Origin: Purshia tridentata
Lineage: Eukaryota > Streptophyta > Magnoliopsida > Rosales > Rosaceae
DNA: 22,343 nucleotides
Direction: 5' to 3'
Assembly (NCBI GenBank): GCA_003254885.1
Contig: QANT01005259.1
Coordinates: 1-22,343, forward strand
Position 1 is the first letter of the stretch. Each line of letters opens with the position of its first letter. Positions 1-11,031 of the stretch are shown here, one piece after another. Under the pieces are notes generated by a model that was not told the DNA's origin, made no database searches, and worked only from the letters and a program-made list of their open reading frames with translations. Both the position numbers and the translations under genes were made by a program.

Positions 1-89
1 AATGCTTTCCCAAGATGAGGAAAACCAAAACCCAAATTCCAGCAAGGGTTTTATTTTCCCTCCAATAAGGGAAATCATTTTCCTTGGAT

Positions 90-130
90 CAGGAAATGGT
101 TTCCCTTTGACCAGGAAATGGTTTCCCTTT
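90..130. repeat. Short tandem repeat of a palindromic GGAAA/TTTCC unit
   Basis: Two identical 19-nt copies of caggaaatggtttcccttt start at 90 and 112, a 22-bp period. Each unit is itself an interrupted palindrome (ggaaa...tttcc). A more diverged relative (gggaaatcattttcc) lies just upstream near 69-83. Confidence 0.6.
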
Positions 131-1222
131 CATGTACTTACCAAACATAAGAATGTAATTGATTTCTCATTCCTAGGCCTCTAAAGTTTGAAACAAACAG
201 GCTCTTAAACTATACCTTTTCTTTTCTTGTTTGGTTTTAAACGGCCATAATTATAGGGTAACATGTTTTTACTTACTCGTAAGTCCTATTTGATTTAAAT
301 TTTGGAAGCTTTAAAATAAGAAAGTAATATGTTTTTCATGTTTGATAGGTACATGCATGTAAATTTTTTCTCTTTCTCATGGGAATATGATACCCCCAAA
401 TGGCGAAAATGAATCCCTCATCCAAGCTTAGGTTTTGTTTTTCCTTTTCAATGAGAAAGCATTAATTACAATTTTCAAGACAATTCTACCCTTTTAAAAT
501 CTAAAAATACTAGGTTTATCCAAGAAAAATGTTCATATTTTTTTATTTAGTAATTTTAATAAATGAGAGTATAATGGAAAAATTGAACACTTTTTATTTC
601 CTATCATTCACAAACCAAATATAAGAATGTATTTAAAAAATTATTTCATAAGTTATTTTCACAGCATTACCAAACACAAGAATATAAATCTTTCATTTCA
701 TTATTCCTGAAAATTGCATAAAAGTTTATTTTTCAATAATTCAATTTTACGAACCAAACGAGCCATTAACATATATCTTAATTATAATTTATTATCTCAC
801 TTACTCATACCACTTAGGCATACCTGAACCGTCCTTCAAGCTCTATTTTTTATTAAAAAGAAGAAAAAAAAGTTCTTATAACCCAATTCTCTATAAGGCT
901 AAAATTGTAATACTCTATATTTAATAGGTGAGTGGATGTGGAAGAGAGTAAAATGGGATGGTAATAGCTCCGATGAATTGATCAAACATGGTTTTATCAT
1001 TACAACAAACGAAAAAGAAATATAAGTTGGAAGTTGAAAGCCTTTAAAAAGAAAAAAGAAATAATTTTATAGAAGTTTTATAATTTTGGTAAAATAGAAG
1101 TTGAAAGGTGTCAAATCAGAGGGCATTTAAGTGCGAGAAAGCCTGGCTTAACAAGTCATCCAATTCAATCCCCACTGGACTACAAAATAAGCAGGTCATT
1201 TTCCAATTTTCCTCTTCCTTTT

Positions 1223-1245
1223 GGGGTTGGGGTTGGGGTTGGGGG
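1223..1245 (+). other. G-quadruplex-forming motif (GGGGTT repeat)
   Basis: Four consecutive runs of four or five G separated by TT lie on the plus strand (G4 T2 G4 T2 G4 T2 G5). This fits the standard four-tract quadruplex pattern with two-base loops. The unit GGGGTT is not the usual plant telomere unit (TTTAGGG), so this is a local G-rich microsatellite rather than an obvious telomere scar. No adjacent gene was found. Confidence 0.6.
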
Positions 1246-2329
1246 TTCTCCTACAAACAGACTTACACTTGTCGACAACATCCACAATCAGGATAGTCTC
1301 CTAAATATACATACTTTTATTTGTAGGGACAAAAAAGCTTAATATTCCCTCCTCATTGTTTCACACCGTGCCCACTACGGATCTCAAGTCTTGCTTTCTT
1401 TCATAGCTTTGACTTCGTTCTTACTTTTATTCTTAATTAATTACCAATTCCCATATGATACGTACTGCTTCTCTTTTTGATTATGGAAATATGAATATGA
1501 CTTGTTTCGGTTCTAATTGCATTCCTGGTCTTCATTATATATTTATTTATGTTGTAATATTCTTAAGGGTTGTGATAACTGATGTGTAGCAAATAAGAAT
1601 AATTAAGTTAATTAAACTCCTCTCAGATCCTTGTCCAACCTGTTTCTTGCATATACATATTTTTTTATTTTTTTATAAACTACCAACTCTACTATCACTT
1701 TTCGGAGAGGACAAATATAATTTCTTTGGAGTTCGACTTTTATATAATTTTTCTTAGTCGTCCAGATTTCTTTCAAAATATTAACTTTTTATAATAAGGT
1801 TAATATCATAATTTGAAAGTATTAATTTCTTTCAAGTTAATACTCCCAGTTTAATTATTTAATTTTTCAATATTCTATTTTTATTTTTTTGGTAAATAAG
1901 TATTTTTGTAAATTCTTCTTTTGTCTAAATCCGTTAAATAACGACGTGGCATAACAGAAATGTTTTTTTTTTGGCCCGGAAAAAAGAAAAATTAGAGCAA
2001 AAGCATTGCTTTCGAAACTTGAGTAGATAGCCAGTTTTAGAATAAGAAAAGCATACGAGAGCATAGATGGGATCTAAGAACTTAAAAGCTAAGCCAAGTT
2101 CAAATAGTTAGGTGGGTAAGTTTAAGCCTCTCCATCTAGATTCTAGACACATTAGCAGAAGACCCAAATTTCTATACAACCAGCAACCTATTTACAATTT
2201 ACAAGCTATTTACAAACACATGCTCTGTAAGCTCTACTTCAGTGCAATCGTACAATATCATGCCTTTGAAATCAAATAAGCTTGTATAACACTTGCATAA
2301 CCAGTTTTTATTCACAGACCCGAACTGAA

Positions 2330-2591
2330 CCAAAATCAAAGGAAAATGAAGAAGAAAAGGAGAGAAAATAGGAGAAACTAAGTTGTGTATATTGAAAACA
2401 ATGAATCAGTATTACATTGGCTAAAGAAGGCAGAGCTTTATATATGAAAGCTGAGGCATGAACAAACTTAACAGACTAACCAACTTATCTAACAGCCTTC
2501 TAACAAGCACACAATGCTATAACCAAAAACTGACACGTAACACAACACGTGTAAACTAATATAGCTCCGTAGTACAACATATCCCTTAACA
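2330..2591 (-). mobile_element. 3' LTR (partial boundary) of a Ty1/copia retrotransposon
   Basis: Read on the minus strand, a polypurine tract (GAGGGGGGA) ends at 2592, and the next bases start with TGTTAAGGG, the expected LTR start after the pol gene. The pol stop codon TAA (2588-2586) lies inside these first bases. A TATA-like box (TATATAAAG, minus strand, 2445-2437) and downstream pyrimidine-rich sequence fit the LTR promoter and R/U5 region. The outer end is not defined: I could not find a matching 5' LTR or a target-site duplication, so 2330 is an estimate. Confidence 0.6.
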
Positions 2592-4379
2592 TCCCCCCTC
2601 AACCTCAGCAAGAGGACCAAGCCTGAGGTTGGAACAATGCTGGAAGTGCAGGGGACTATGTAGACCTTTTGTAAGAACATTAGCAGTGTTGTCTGAGGTG
2701 GCCACATATTCCAACTCTAAATCCTTGCATTGAACACACTCTCTGACATAATGAAAGTCAATGTCTAAGTGCTTGATGCGAGAATGGAAGATCGGATTGG
2801 TACTAAGAGCAATAGTAGATAGATTGTCACACCTAAGCAAAGGAGGATAAGGGAGAGTAATATGTAAGTCTCTGAGAACATTGTGAAGCCAAGAAACATC
2901 AAAAACAGCATTGGCCAATGCCCTATATTCTGCCTCAGTAGAGCTGCGAGCAACACTGCCTTGTTTCTTAAATTGCCAGGAGACTGGATTCCCAGCTAAA
3001 TAAACAATATAACCAATAGTGGACGTTCGATCATTAATGTCCCCACCCCAATCAGAGTCACTACAAACAGTAAGAGCCATATGACCTGTATGATAATGAA
3101 GGCCATGCTGCAAAGTTCCTTGAATATATCTCAGAATTCTCTTGACTGCTTCATAGTGAATATCAGTAGGAGCAGCCATAAATTGATAGACAGTGTTAGT
3201 GGCATATGCAATATTGGGACGAGTAAAAGTAAGATATTGCAAGGCACCAACAAGACTCCTATACATAGTGGGATCAAAAAGCGGTTCTCCATTATGCTTA
3301 AACAGTTGCAAGTGAGGCTTACAGGAGAATTGCCAGGTTTACATTGAGCCAGACTTGCCTTAACAAGTAAATCTTGAGCATAATTCTTTTGAGAGACAAA
3401 AATTCCTCTATTAGACTTGTACTGAATCTGTAAGCCAAGGAAATAAGTGAGCTTGCCAAGGTCTTTCATGTCAAATGCTAAACTAAGCTTTGTAATGACA
3501 CCTTGAACCTCAGAAGAACAAGAGCCAGTAATAATGATATCATCAACATAGAGGAGCAGCAGGACAACACCAGTGTCAGAGGCTTTAACAAATAGACTAG
3601 GATCAGAATGAGAAGATTTAAAACCAAGAGAAGGAAGAAAACCAGTAAACTTCTCATTCCAGGGCCTTGGGGCCTATTTAAGACCATATAAAGATTTTTG
3701 TAGATAACACACATAATTTGCATGTGGGAAATCTTCAAACCCCTGTGGCTGCCTCATATACACTTCTTCCTTTAAGTCACCATGAAGAAAAACATTTTTC
3801 ACATCTAATTGTTTCAGCTTCCACTTGAATTGAGCAACAAGAGCTAAAACCAATCTCACAATGGAATGCCTCACAACAGGGCTAAAGGTCTCGTCATAAT
3901 CAAGACCATATTCTTGGCTATAACCTTGAGCTACTAATTTGGCCTTATATCGAGAGAGAGTACCATATGGATTCTTTTTCAGCCTATACACCCATTTGCA
4001 ACCCACAATATTCCTATTAACTGGTTTAGGAACAAGAATCCATGTACCTTGGGCATGTAAGGCCTCTATTTCCTCCTTAATAGCCTTCTTCCATTCAATT
4101 TGACCAATGGCAGCACGAAAACTCTTGGGTTCAGTCACTGGAGGAATATCTGTAACACAAGTAAGGCCAGAAAAAAGAGAGGCAAATTCATCATAATTTC
4201 TGGCTGCCATAACAGCATTAAAACACTTAAATTCACTTAAATCCTTGTGCTGCACCACCCCTGATTTAGGGGGAGTCACCATACCATGGCCATTGTCACC
4301 AGTTAATTGAGCAGTAATGGACAAAGAAGTAGCTTTAGGCTCAGGAGACAACACCTCAGGAATAGGCACCACTTCAAGG
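2586..4379 (-). mobile_element. Decayed Ty1/copia pol fragment (reverse transcriptase and RNase H)
   Basis: In order on the minus strand: a copia-type reverse transcriptase from about 4160, with the conserved KWVYRLK and ETFSPV blocks and a YVDD active site near 3555; then RNase H with SDSDWGG near 3060 and SSTEAEYRALA near 2940-2910. Gag, protease and most of integrase are absent, so the 5' half is lost. Two lesions inactivate what remains: an in-frame TAG at 3676-3674 in place of the usual Gln just after the LYGLK block, and a one-base frameshift near 3318. The frame is otherwise open, so the decay is modest. The 5' edge meets the miniature LTR element at 4380. Confidence 0.9.
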
Positions 4380-4720
4380 ACAAGGAATCTAGGCATCCAT
4401 CCCAAAATCAATTGGCAATGGGAGGAGTAGCCCAAACCCTTATAAACAACTAGCAAGACTCTCACATCTTCAATGTGGGATTTCTCTTAATACACCTCCG
4501 CATGTGTGGCATCATTTCAAGCCTAACACGTGGACAATTTATATTGGGTGACGTGGGAGCATGTGTGGCCATTTAGGCACATCACGTGAATAATCTGCTC
4601 TGATACCATGAAGGAATCTAGACATCCATCCCAAAACCAATTGACAATGAGAAGGGTAGCCCAAACCCTTATAAACAACTAGTAAGGCCCTCACATCGTA
4701 AATGTGGATTTCTCTCAACA
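4380..4720 (-). mobile_element. Miniature LTR retrotransposon (TRIM-like), 341 bp, minus orientation
   Basis: Two direct repeats of about 112-115 bp (4609-4720 and 4380-4494) flank about 114 bp of non-coding sequence. On the minus strand the first repeat begins TGTTGAGAG and ends in CA. It is followed at once by TGGTATCAGAGC (4608-4597), the standard primer binding site for the 3' end of initiator-Met tRNA. A purine-rich GCGGAGG (4501-4495) precedes the second repeat. Short LTRs, PBS, PPT and no coding capacity define a TRIM. The repeats differ at roughly 15 percent of positions by eye, so it is old. The outer end of the second repeat is altered and no target-site duplication is visible. Confidence 0.75.
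4597..4608 (-). other. Primer binding site for initiator-Met tRNA
   Basis: The minus strand reads TGGTATCAGAGC directly after the CA end of the miniature 5' LTR. This is the well-known 12-base complement of the plant initiator-Met tRNA 3' end and sets the element's orientation. Confidence 0.8.
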
Positions 4721-4867
4721 GTTTTCACCATTAATTTGATCGGATTCAACCCCAACCATTCAGCACTTGGCCAAAATACTGATTAAAAAGGTTCTTGCAG
4801 CGAACAGATATCGGGACCAAATTGTCGTCGTCTATGCTGAAGCGAGCGAAGATGCAAGGCAGGAAGG

Positions 4868-5216
4868 GGAGGATTTCGGATTTGGCTTTGACAGATCGGT
4901 GGTGGTGACCAATAATGACTTTTGCCATTACTTTTTTTTTTTTTATATATTAAAAAGCCCANTTTTTTTTATATATTAAAAAGCCCAGCTGATAAGAATA
5001 GGCTTTTTTTGCTTTTCTATTTAAACAATAATTGTTTTTTTTTTCCAAAGAAAAGGAGGATTTCGGATTTGGCTTTGACAGATCGGTGGCGGTGACCAAT
5101 AATGACTTTTGCCATTACTTTTTTTTTTATATATATTAAAAAGCCCAGCTGATAAGAATAGGCTTTTTTTGCTTTTCTATTTAAACAATAATTTTTTTTT
5201 TTTTTTCCAAAGAAAA
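4868..5216. repeat. Tandem duplication of a 160-190 bp segment with one N
   Basis: Copy 1 (4868-5054) and copy 2 (5055-5216) share nearly identical sequence beginning ggaggatttcggatttggc and ending ccaaagaaaa. Copy 1 is longer because about 24 bp (a T tract, atatattaaaaagccca) is itself doubled around the ambiguous base at 4962. The near identity implies a recent duplication or an assembly uncertainty. Part of the segment forms a short minus-strand frame (4928-4746) with no recognisable domain, which I do not call as a gene. Confidence 0.8.
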
Positions 5217-8171
5217 TGTCTGATATTGAGGGGACTCACAGTCTGATATTGAGGACAGCTCCATTATTTGAATAAAAGTCCTCAATCGTTTGCTGACTTG
5301 TTTGCTCCGGTCAAAATTTGGAAAATAAGGAAAAGTAACGTCACATCACGTGAGCAGAATCTTTTCTTCAACTTTCATTCTTTTGCACGTGCAAGTATTT
5401 GTTTTCTTTAAAAATAATAACATATTATTTCATCTATACATTGACTTACTCCCTTAAATTATCAAAGTAACAATTTTCCAACAATAAATGTTATATGTCA
5501 GCAATTAAAATTGGATATCAACTTGACAATATTTCTCACCATAATGTTGGAGAGTTTAAATTTTCTTTACTTATTTGTTACCAACTAAATTCTGAAAAGT
5601 TTGTGAACTTTAATTCATTGTGTGGGTGAATAGGTGAAGTTGGATCTTAAATTTAATTCTAAAAATACAAAGAAACCATCATCAAATTAAAAATTAAGAA
5701 ACACAAACATAAAATATAAAATATAAAAAAAATAGAGAATTTTTTATCTTTCAAAAATACACGTGTATGTTTTATATGTCGAGAAGAAATTTTAAAATAT
5801 TTTATATTTAAATTTCTCGATGTACCAAATTCTCACCTACTAGCTAGTGGTAGTTAAGCATGATGCATTTACTTGTGAATGTATAACATTAATAGAACAA
5901 CACCTCAATGTTAGACAAAAGACACATATGCTAAAGGTATCACAAGATAAGTAAGTAGCTAGCACATGCATCTTTTTATTTATTAATACAAACACAAACT
6001 GATATATACAGGTAACCCGCCCACCGTAATTTGAATGATGTATTCTAATTTTTGTCACATGGATTTGTTGCCTGAAATTATAATGCTTCTGTCCACAACA
6101 TATTCAATTGTTCTTTGGGAATCTGATATGTGTCTTGCTCAAAAGACTAGAGTATATATATGCTGCATTAATTAATTTATTTCCAAAGCAAAATCCTTAC
6201 GCAAGAGTTTGCATATGAAATATTGGAATTATTTGGCAAAAAAATGAATAACTAAGGATTAATTTAATAAATCAAATTTCAAGAATTTATGTGGAAAAGG
6301 GAAGAGAAGAATATATGAATGAATAGGTAGCTAGAGTGCCTGCATTTTATGCAGAGAGAAACTTGGTCAAAATAAATCAAAGTCAAATATCTTGTTCAAC
6401 TTATTTTTCAGACTCCACGTGTGGCTGTTCAGTGTTTCTGCCTCTATTTTATATTCCATCATAGTATCATATACAGGTCACAGAGGAAATCCGTTTGCGC
6501 AAAATAAAACAAGCAGGTAAGAATAAACCCTAACAAAATAATTAATTATTGAATCGATGACGATGAAGAATATATAGATTTAAAAAATGTATATAAACTG
6601 GGAAAAATAACAAACAACTGGGAAAAAAGCCAAAAGAATTTCATGTGCAAACACTATGTGCCACCATAGTTCCACGTGGCTGGCTGGGCATCGTGAATAT
6701 GTTAAGACTCATAAATCATGAATTAATTTAATTAATGGCCACCCCTTGTCCTAATCGTAATGAAGGCATTATTGGTATAGTATAGGGCGTATAGAGCGTA
6801 CGTTTAACCTAATCACATGAGCTTGCTTGTATATTTTTCTTAAGTACGTACCTTTTAACTCTTTTTAAGTTAGCAAATTAATAACAAAGCCATTAATAAT
6901 TCACACAAGTCCCAACTCCCAAGTCCCACCCCAGACCAAACGTTAAGAACTTTTAAGTTTTAGGAAAGGAAATTAATGATAATATTCAAAACCAATAAGG
7001 ACTGTATGGTCCTTCAGCCTTTCCAAGTTTCCGACCACTCCACCCCATTAATGATAATTATATTTCTCACGACTCTACAAAGTTGTAGAGTTGCGAAATA
7101 TTGTTCAGTTTCTAAATAAAATCTGATCCACCCAGAAACAGGCACAGAAAACAGATGAACTTCTTCACCTTCACATGAAACCTTGAAATCAGATTATTAT
7201 TGTTGTTACCAGAGAGATCGACAGAGAAAGCTTGGTTACCAGATGCCTCTTTTTCAATGATCCAGTTCAATCATTTCTTAAATGCTACCAACCATTAACG
7301 TTTAGGAAATCAATTGAAATAAACAATGAAACGCAACTAAAGGAAAAAAAAAAATGATGGGCAACAAACAATTTAAATTCTACCCCAATCTGTATTATTT
7401 ACAAAACATACCAATCAATGCCTTTGAATTTTGATGGGATGGCCAACAAATTAGAGAGGGCTTGATAGTTTTGATGAGATGGCCAACATAACACCATGGG
7501 TTAATTTCAGCAGTGTCCCAGGCCTCAACTAACTAGCGACACTTTGCTCCTTCAACTCTTTTTTTAATTTCTAGGGTTCGAGGGTCCATTTCATAAAAAA
7601 ACAATGATTATCCGTCAAACTGTTAGCCTTTTTGTTATATTCGCTAAGCAGAGGTGCATGTTGAGCATGCAATACTCTGTAATATTTAAATTTGAAGGCT
7701 GCAGGCCAGCTCTTGTTCATTGTATTGAAAATCATATATTTTCATTCAGCAACAAAGACTTCTCTCTGGGTTTTTTTACAGGTAAAGGCACTTGAAGAGT
7801 TTACTAAGTAATGAGGAAGTTTCAAACAAGGAAAATGTCATTCATCCAAGCAGTACAAGTTTCATACAAGGAGGCCTCAACCACCAACAAAGCAATTGAT
7901 GAATGTAGGGTGTACGAAAGATGCGTATACGACAAGCTATTGTGGAAGATTACGTTATTAGAGGGGTTCATAACCTTGTCTATAATAAGAAAATACATCT
8001 AACAAATCAATTATATTTTGCAAGCAAATTCAAGCATTTTATTTAAGCTCTTGGATAACAATACGATACATGTCTAGTTTGTCCAAACAAGCGCAATTAT
8101 TCTCCACATGTAACCTTGATGAAATAAAACATTTGCAAATTACACCCTTTTCATTTTCTTTTAGGCTCTGT
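5217..8171. other. Long AT-rich intergenic region, nothing recognised
   Basis: I see no conserved coding domain, RNA gene or bounded transposon. Frames at 5840-6058, 7604-7795 and 7811-8002 are short and composition-driven. Several CACGTG cores occur (around 5347, 6418 and 6673), but no recognisable gene lies near enough to assign them. The last few hundred bases presumably include the 3' untranslated region of the PP2C gene. Confidence 0.5.
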
Positions 8172-9970
8172 TCAAATGGACATCGGTTTTGTGTTCAAAT
8201 CCACAACGGCTCTGTTCAAATCAACGACTATGACGCTTTTATCGTCATGGCTTCCACGCGCTAACGCGAGGCGGCAGAGAATTGCAGCTGCACGGTTGGT
8301 GTTATTAGAGAGAAACACATCCGTCTCGTCATAATCTGTACGTGGATGATAAAGTTCAAAGTGGTTGGTTGGATCTGTATTAGGAGGTGGGCCCTCATAT
8401 CTGAGACATGTGCTAGCTACCCTGCAAGCCATGTCATCGCATATGGAGTCCCAAATTCCATCGTTCGCTAGAATCAGGCACTCGTCTTCTTTTGCTTCTC
8501 TTTTGATGATCGAAATATGAGGTTCCAATGTTGTCACTGGTTTCAAGTTTATATTGGGGGTACCTTTTTCCAATCAATCAAAACTAATTAAATATACAAT
8601 ACGATTATACAAGTTATACAACACATGGTTTTATGTCAAAAATGGTTTAATTAATTAATTAAAAAGGATTACCTGGGGAATGAGACATGTTAAGAATTCC
8701 ATATACACGCAGGCCGTTGTGAAAGGATTTCCGACCATCCACTGCTCGGATCCTTTCTTGTTCATCTAACCTTTCAGCCTGCAACAAGCCTTGGCAAATG
8801 AATAACAATACTAAAAATAATATTAATATTCCAGTAATTTTTGTTTTACTTGTTTGTATAAGTTATGCTGATGACCATGTTCACATTCATATGCTGTGAG
8901 TTTGAATGTAGCAGAGGTGAATCCGAGGCAAGTACAAAACCTTATTCTCCTGCGGGAGTGGGAAAGAACTCCCAGCACGGCAAAGAACGGCGCGTGAGGT
9001 ACCACAGTTGGCAATGACAATATGCTGAGCTGTCAGGATTGCCACAACAGCAGTGGACCCCGCAGCAGGCGTGGTAATCGGACACGCGTACTCACTAAAA
9101 TTCCCACAAGAGCAAGCGCCCTGGGCCAGGCGGTGCATCCTCTGGAAACTCCTCTCTAAGGCAGTCCGCACCAGATTCTGCCACTTATTCGCCTCCTCCG
9201 GAACCTCTTCTTGCCCAGCCAAGCTGAGGTTTCCGTCACCAGTTTCACTCCATACCGTGGTGGACACACGCCTTAGCTCCTCTGCCACGAACATGTGCAT
9301 CAGTTGTTTGCATTTCGTGGACACCTGCGAATATGAATTGAATCACATCCATCCATCCGTTAAACATAAATTGGAATTAATATTGAGATTAGACCTCATC
9401 AATTCTCAAATATTATTTGACCATAGCTTAATTAAGGGAATTTTTTATTTTTTTTAAAAAAAGAGTTTTGAGAAATTAAGTAGAAGATAGAGTTACATGA
9501 GGGTCTCCATGAGCATCAAAGACAGCAAAGAAATGCATTGGCTGTCCACCGAGAAAATCGACCCGGCAGAAGTCCTCCTTGGCAAACATGGTATCATCCA
9601 AACTCATCTCTGAACGCCTAATCAGCGAAATCTTTCCGAAATCCGGCATCGGATTCTGAAGCAAACGCGAAACCCACAACCTCGCCACTGGTGGCCGCAA
9701 CGCAGTTTCAACTGTTCCATCCTCATCCTCTGTTTCCGATTCCGATTCCGCATTGCTGTCATGTTGCATTTCGTATGTGCATGCAGTACAATGATCAGCT
9801 GACAAACAAGTCTCTGCTGACGAACTCAGCCTTGAGAAGTAGTGGCCGGAGCCCCACCTTAACCGTCTCATCTGGATTCTCCTACGGCGACGCTCCCGGC
9901 ATTGCTCGGGGGTGTCAAACTCCCAATCCTCCATCAGGATCTTGGAAAGGTCAGCTGGCTGCCGTGTCAT
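8172..9970 (-). CDS. Divergent clade A protein phosphatase 2C, AHG1-like (four exons, 451 aa)
   Basis: Minus-strand exons: 9970-9497, 9324-8941, 8778-8673 and 8563-8172, all with GT-AG introns and phases 0, 0 and 1. Clade A PP2Cs dephosphorylate SnRK2 kinases in ABA signalling. Clade A marks: an Arg-rich block before the domain (residues 25-36), HFFAVFDAHGD (147-156), GSTAVVAI (247-254), CGTSRAVLCR (265-274) and ECLILANDGIWD (349-360). Asp152, Asp356 and Asp428 fit metal ligands. Several normally invariant features are changed: the MED motif reads EMSLDD, DGHGG reads DAHGD, GDSRA has Thr267, and the GD after MSRS/A is replaced by SPGTP. The Trp that inserts into the ABA receptor lock is His306. 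Arabidopsis AHG1 also lacks that Trp. Splice sites and frame are intact, so this may be an expressed pseudophosphatase or a recently relaxed gene. The last exon ends with a duplicated VVDLN. Confidence 0.85.
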
Positions 9971-9987
9971 TGCGAGCCAACTTGCTG

Positions 9988-10027
9988 AGAGAGAAGGCGA
10001 GAGAGAGATAGAGAGAGAGAGAGAGAT
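9988..10027. repeat. GA/CT microsatellite in the leader of the PP2C gene
   Basis: A run of mostly GA dinucleotides, interrupted by aaggc and gat, sits 18-57 bases upstream of the PP2C start codon. It gives a CT-rich 5' untranslated leader on the gene's strand, which is common in plants. It should be length-polymorphic. Confidence 0.75.
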
Positions 10028-10127
10028 GTGGGGGAGACATATTTGTGAGAGGAATAAAGAGAAACGTTAAGGTGGAGATGTGACCCGTGGAAGGAAAGTA
10101 AGGTTGGGAAGCGCCACGGGAACGCTA

Positions 10128-10212
10128 TGCATGAGCCATGAACTACTACGTGGGAGCTTCTTGCTCTTGCTTCTCTGCTCAACAAGTCCAGTCAGCAAAG
10201 CGTCCACGTGGC
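10128..10212 (-). promoter_or_regulatory. ABRE pair and RY-type motif upstream of the PP2C
   Basis: Upstream of the minus-strand PP2C start there are two ACGTG-containing ABRE-like sites: ACGTGGG at 10148-10154 and CCACGTGGC at 10204-10212. An RY/Sph core (CATGCA on the gene strand, 10133-10128) lies about 160 bases before the ATG. Coupled ABREs are typical of ABA-induced clade A PP2C promoters, and RY cores of seed genes bound by B3 factors such as ABI3. This combination fits an AHG1-like, seed and ABA-regulated gene, but the regulation itself is inference. Confidence 0.5.
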
Positions 10213-10489
10213 ACCGAGATGAATCATAAATTACTCAGATGCCCATTCGTGTTATGGTGAAGCTAAAAAGGCTCACAATGGGTCGGCAGACCACGGGCTC
10301 ATAACATATCTCGACCCATATTTCAGCTCCACATATTGGGTCGTAAATGTAATTAAGGCAGGCCCAATTCAATCTGCTTGGAACTATAACCAATTAGCTT
10401 AGGACGAACGGTGCAAATCAAATACTCAAGGCTCGTAATCATCACCGTTTCCATCCACCAAGCAAATTCTACGTGATTATCCGACTCAT

Positions 10490-10789
10490 TTTACATCAAG
10501 AACTATCTCTTTTAATTTAGCCCAGGAGGAATTTCAGGAGCTAGCGCCATTATCTTGCACTAATAAAATCATACAAATACAAAATCTGGATAGATTTCCG
10601 ATTAATCGCGTGTGCATTTTAGAGAATGGTGACCTTTTAATGGTGTGTTGTGAAACCTTGGTAGTATATAACCCAGAGGAAAATGCATAGAAGACGATAC
10701 ATGAGGCTCTTAATAAATTGCCTGAAGTAGTTATGTATGCAGAGACTTTAGTTTCACCGTTAAGCAGCGGCAGGGGAGCAGATATATGA
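10490..10789 (+). pseudogene. F-box-associated (FBA) domain relic
   Basis: In one plus-strand frame the bases encode FNLAQEEFQEL (near 10511-10543), then ENGDLLMVC, LVVYNPEE and YAETLVSP. These are the usual landmarks of the C-terminal part of FBA-type plant F-box proteins. An in-frame TAG at 10688-10690 sits where a Trp is usual (NPEENAxK), and the frame ends at TGA 10787-10789. No F-box or upstream half is found, because the frame meets a stop near 10437 and looks unrelated there. It is a truncated pseudogene of a large, fast-turning family; the parent copy is not in this window. Confidence 0.7.
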
Positions 10790-11031
10790 AACCAACCTCA
10801 GAGTCTTCCCTATGCAAGAGGTTTTGGCTTTTTATTTTATTTCCTTTGTAAGGCTTTTAACGAAGGAAATAACACTGATCAAGGTATTGATTCTATTCTC
10901 CTTGTTTTGGTTGTCAATTCGTAGTATTTCCTTCCTTTATGATCATGTCTGTTTATATAAGACTTTTTTTTTTTTTCTCGGTATGCTGCTTGTCGAAATA
11001 GATCTTTGGCCCATTGGTTCACAATTAAGGG

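Larger units (their letters stand above)
1..2329. other. AT-rich intergenic region without a recognisable gene
   Basis: No open frame here has a recognisable domain. The stretch is AT-rich with homopolymer tracts. Two structures stand out: a short tandem repeat near the left edge (90-130) and a G-rich motif at 1223-1245, both listed separately. Stretches such as 140-175 and 600-770 carry variants of 'accaaacataagaatg', which looks like decayed transposon sequence, but I could not find terminal repeats. Confidence 0.6.

Noticed and set aside
1223..1245. Interstitial telomere remnant
   Set aside because: The unit is GGGGTT, not the plant TTTAGGG, and there is no longer array.
1108..1296. Frame with GWGWGWG repeat
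   Set aside because: It is simply the translation of the GGGGTT tract, with no other support.
4746..4928. 60-codon minus-strand frame beginning MAKVIIGHHH
   Set aside because: No recognisable domain; it lies partly in the tandem duplication, and the second copy preserves only its start. Probably chance, or an unidentifiable gene scrap.
9053..9457. 134-codon plus-strand frame opposite PP2C exon 2
   Set aside because: It is antisense to a conserved exon, and its length follows from the composition of that exon.
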